Below, in pieces: positions 5,683 to 6,767 of a stretch of 6,767 nucleotides of DNA. Numbering within the stretch: position 1 is the first letter of the stretch; each line of letters begins with the position of its first letter. Both the position numbers and the translations under genes were made by a program. Origin of the DNA: Bacillota bacterium (GTDB lineage: Bacteria; Bacillota; Clostridia; Christensenellales; Pumilibacteraceae); the NCBI GenBank assembly GCA_009787685.1, contig WQSV01000082.1, positions 1-6,767 on the forward strand, written 5' to 3'. Under the pieces are notes generated by a model, which was not told the DNA's origin, did not search any database, and worked only from the letters and a program-made list of their open reading frames with translations.

Positions 5683-6767
5683 TTAATTGATAATGATTTT
5701 GACGTGAACTTTTTTGCCTTTGTGGAGAACGAACTCTGGAGTTTGGGTCATGGTTTTTAGTGGGGCGTCGACTGTTTGAACTTTCTGTTCTCCGACTTTT
5801 ATCCCTCCACCTTCAATGAGTCTTCTTGCTTCCGATCGAGATGCAACAAGCCCTGCCATTACCATCAAATCTGGAATCAAGAGGTCAAGGTGACCAGCGA
5901 TTTTTATTGTCGGCATACTCTCCATATTTCCACTAAACGCTGCTATCGCTTCATTTTGGGCTTTTTCAGCCTTTTCCACACCATGAATAAGAGCAGTGAC
6001 CTCAAATGCGAGTCTTTTTTTTGCGTCGTTTATGTTTCCTTGCATCAACAAATTGATTTGAGATGAATCAAGGAATGTCAAGAGATTTAGGCACTCATGA
6101 ACTTTCACATCTTCAACGTTTCTAAAGTATTGATAGAATTCGTATGGTGTTGTTTTTTTCTCATCAAGCCAAAGCGCACCCTTTTGAGTCTTGCCCATTT
6201 TCTCTCCCGCGCTCGTTTCCAAAAGCGCGAAAGTCAATGCATAGGCTGGCTTTCTTTTTATTCTTCTAATCAAGTCAGCACCAGCCAAAATGTTGCTCCA
6301 TTGGTCGTTCCCGCCAACTTGCAGAACACAGCCATGCTTTTCATTGAGCATCAAAAAGTCGTATGCTTGCATGAGCATATAGTTGAATTCAAGAAAACTC
6401 AAGCCCTTTTTTAATCGTGAGCGAAAGCATTCTGCCGTCAACATTTGATTGACTGAAAAATGCGCACCAATATCACGCAAGAAATCAATGTAGTTTAGGC
6501 TAGTCAGCCAATCCGCATTATCGACAATTATTGCAGCGTTTTTGCCTTCAAAACTGACAAACTTTGAGAGTTGAACTTTGAAGTTGTCTGCATTTGATTT
6601 GACAGTGTTCTTGTCCATCAAACTTCTCATGTCGTTGCGGTTTGACGGGTCACCAACCATCGCAGTGCCACCACCAACGAGGATTATTGGAGTGTGTCCC
6701 GCTTTTTGCATGTGTGCCATTGCCATGACTGGAATATAGTGCCCGATGTGCAAACTGTCGGCAGTTG
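5683..6767 (-). CDS. tyrS: Tyrosine--tRNA ligase (5' end outside window)
   Basis: Class I aminoacyl-tRNA synthetase that activates tyrosine with ATP and charges tRNA-Tyr in the cytoplasm. 360 codons are visible. The first readable residues TADSL lead straight into the HIGH motif (HIGH at 6750-6739), so about 40 N-terminal residues are missing beyond the edge; an in-frame TTG at 6753 lies inside this conserved block and is not the start. Numbering from the residue before HIGH: GGGTAMVGDPS at 27-37, the tyrosine-site motif QAYDF at 129-133, GGNDQW at 147-152, and the KMSKS equivalent KMGKT at 185-189. The C-terminal S4 RNA-binding domain covers about 290-335 (GLVASRSEARRLIEGGGIKV). It ends VKIIIN with TAA. 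Any T-box leader would lie outside the window. The regulator gene follows after 7 nt, so the two are probably co-transcribed. Confidence 0.96.
   Translation of the reverse strand, partial: TADSLHIGHYIPVMAMAHMQKAGHTPIILVGGGTAMVGDPSNRNDMRSLMDKNTVKSNADNFKVQLSKFVSFEGKNAAIIVDNADWLTSLNYIDFLRDIGAHFSVNQMLTAECFRSRLKKGLSFLEFNYMLMQAYDFLMLNEKHGCVLQVGGNDQWSNILAGADLIRRIKRKPAYALTFALLETSAGEKMGKTQKGALWLDEKKTTPYEFYQYFRNVEDVKVHECLNLLTFLDSSQINLLMQGNINDAKKRLAFEVTALIHGVEKAEKAQNEAIAAFSGNMESMPTIKIAGHLDLLIPDLMVMAGLVASRSEARRLIEGGGIKVGEQKVQTVDAPLKTMTQTPEFVLHKGKKVHVKIIIN

Noticed and set aside
6751..6753. TTG at 6753 as the tyrS start
   Set aside because: It lies inside the conserved TADSLHIGH block; the reading frame is open to the window edge and the true start is outside.

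Overview
All recognisable genes lie on the minus strand, so transcription runs from the right end of the window to the left. The DNA is AT-rich. It has Shine-Dalgarno-type AAAGGAG sites, TTGACA/TATAAT-like promoters, a lipoprotein signal peptide with a lipobox, and Bacillota-like versions of TyrRS, guanylate kinase, omega and alanine dehydrogenase. This suggests an uncultured low-GC Gram-positive, probably of the Clostridia. The placement is inferred from protein style and cannot be made finer by eye. UGG encodes Trp and all three stop codons are used normally, so the genetic code is standard.

Right to left: (1) tyrS (5683-6767), cut by the window edge just upstream of its HIGH motif. (2) Only 7 nt after it, a PucR/CdaR-family regulator (4767-5675). 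(3) Directly behind the regulator, a previously unlabelled decayed gene for a small lipoprotein (4283-4752), readable only by joining three reading frames. Its arginine codon use differs from its neighbours. (4) A strong promoter (4222-4250), a short leader with a hairpin, and ald, alanine dehydrogenase (3045-4166), closed by a clear intrinsic terminator (2987-3025). (5) A 230-nt spacer whose left half is an 18-bp imperfect inverted repeat wrapped around the gmk promoter. (6) gmk (2198-2806) and rpoZ (1951-2145). (7) A long surface lipoprotein built of Ig-like and fibronectin-III-like modules (1-1895), running off the left edge.

Functional reading: tyrS, gmk and rpoZ are housekeeping genes (translation, GDP synthesis, RNA polymerase). 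The regulator and ald probably form a unit for alanine catabolism, since the PucR-family AdeR controls ald in Bacillus subtilis. The lipoprotein sits where coaBC/priA usually follow gmk-rpoZ in Bacillota, so this locus has been rearranged.

Most interesting non-coding signals: both genes with a good ribosome binding site (rpoZ and ald) carry the same small module, a 5-bp hairpin with a 3-nt loop immediately 5' of AAAGGAG. By contrast, gmk appears to be transcribed as a leaderless or nearly leaderless mRNA from a promoter buried in an inverted repeat. I see no CRISPR array, tRNA, rRNA, insertion sequence or defence system in this window.
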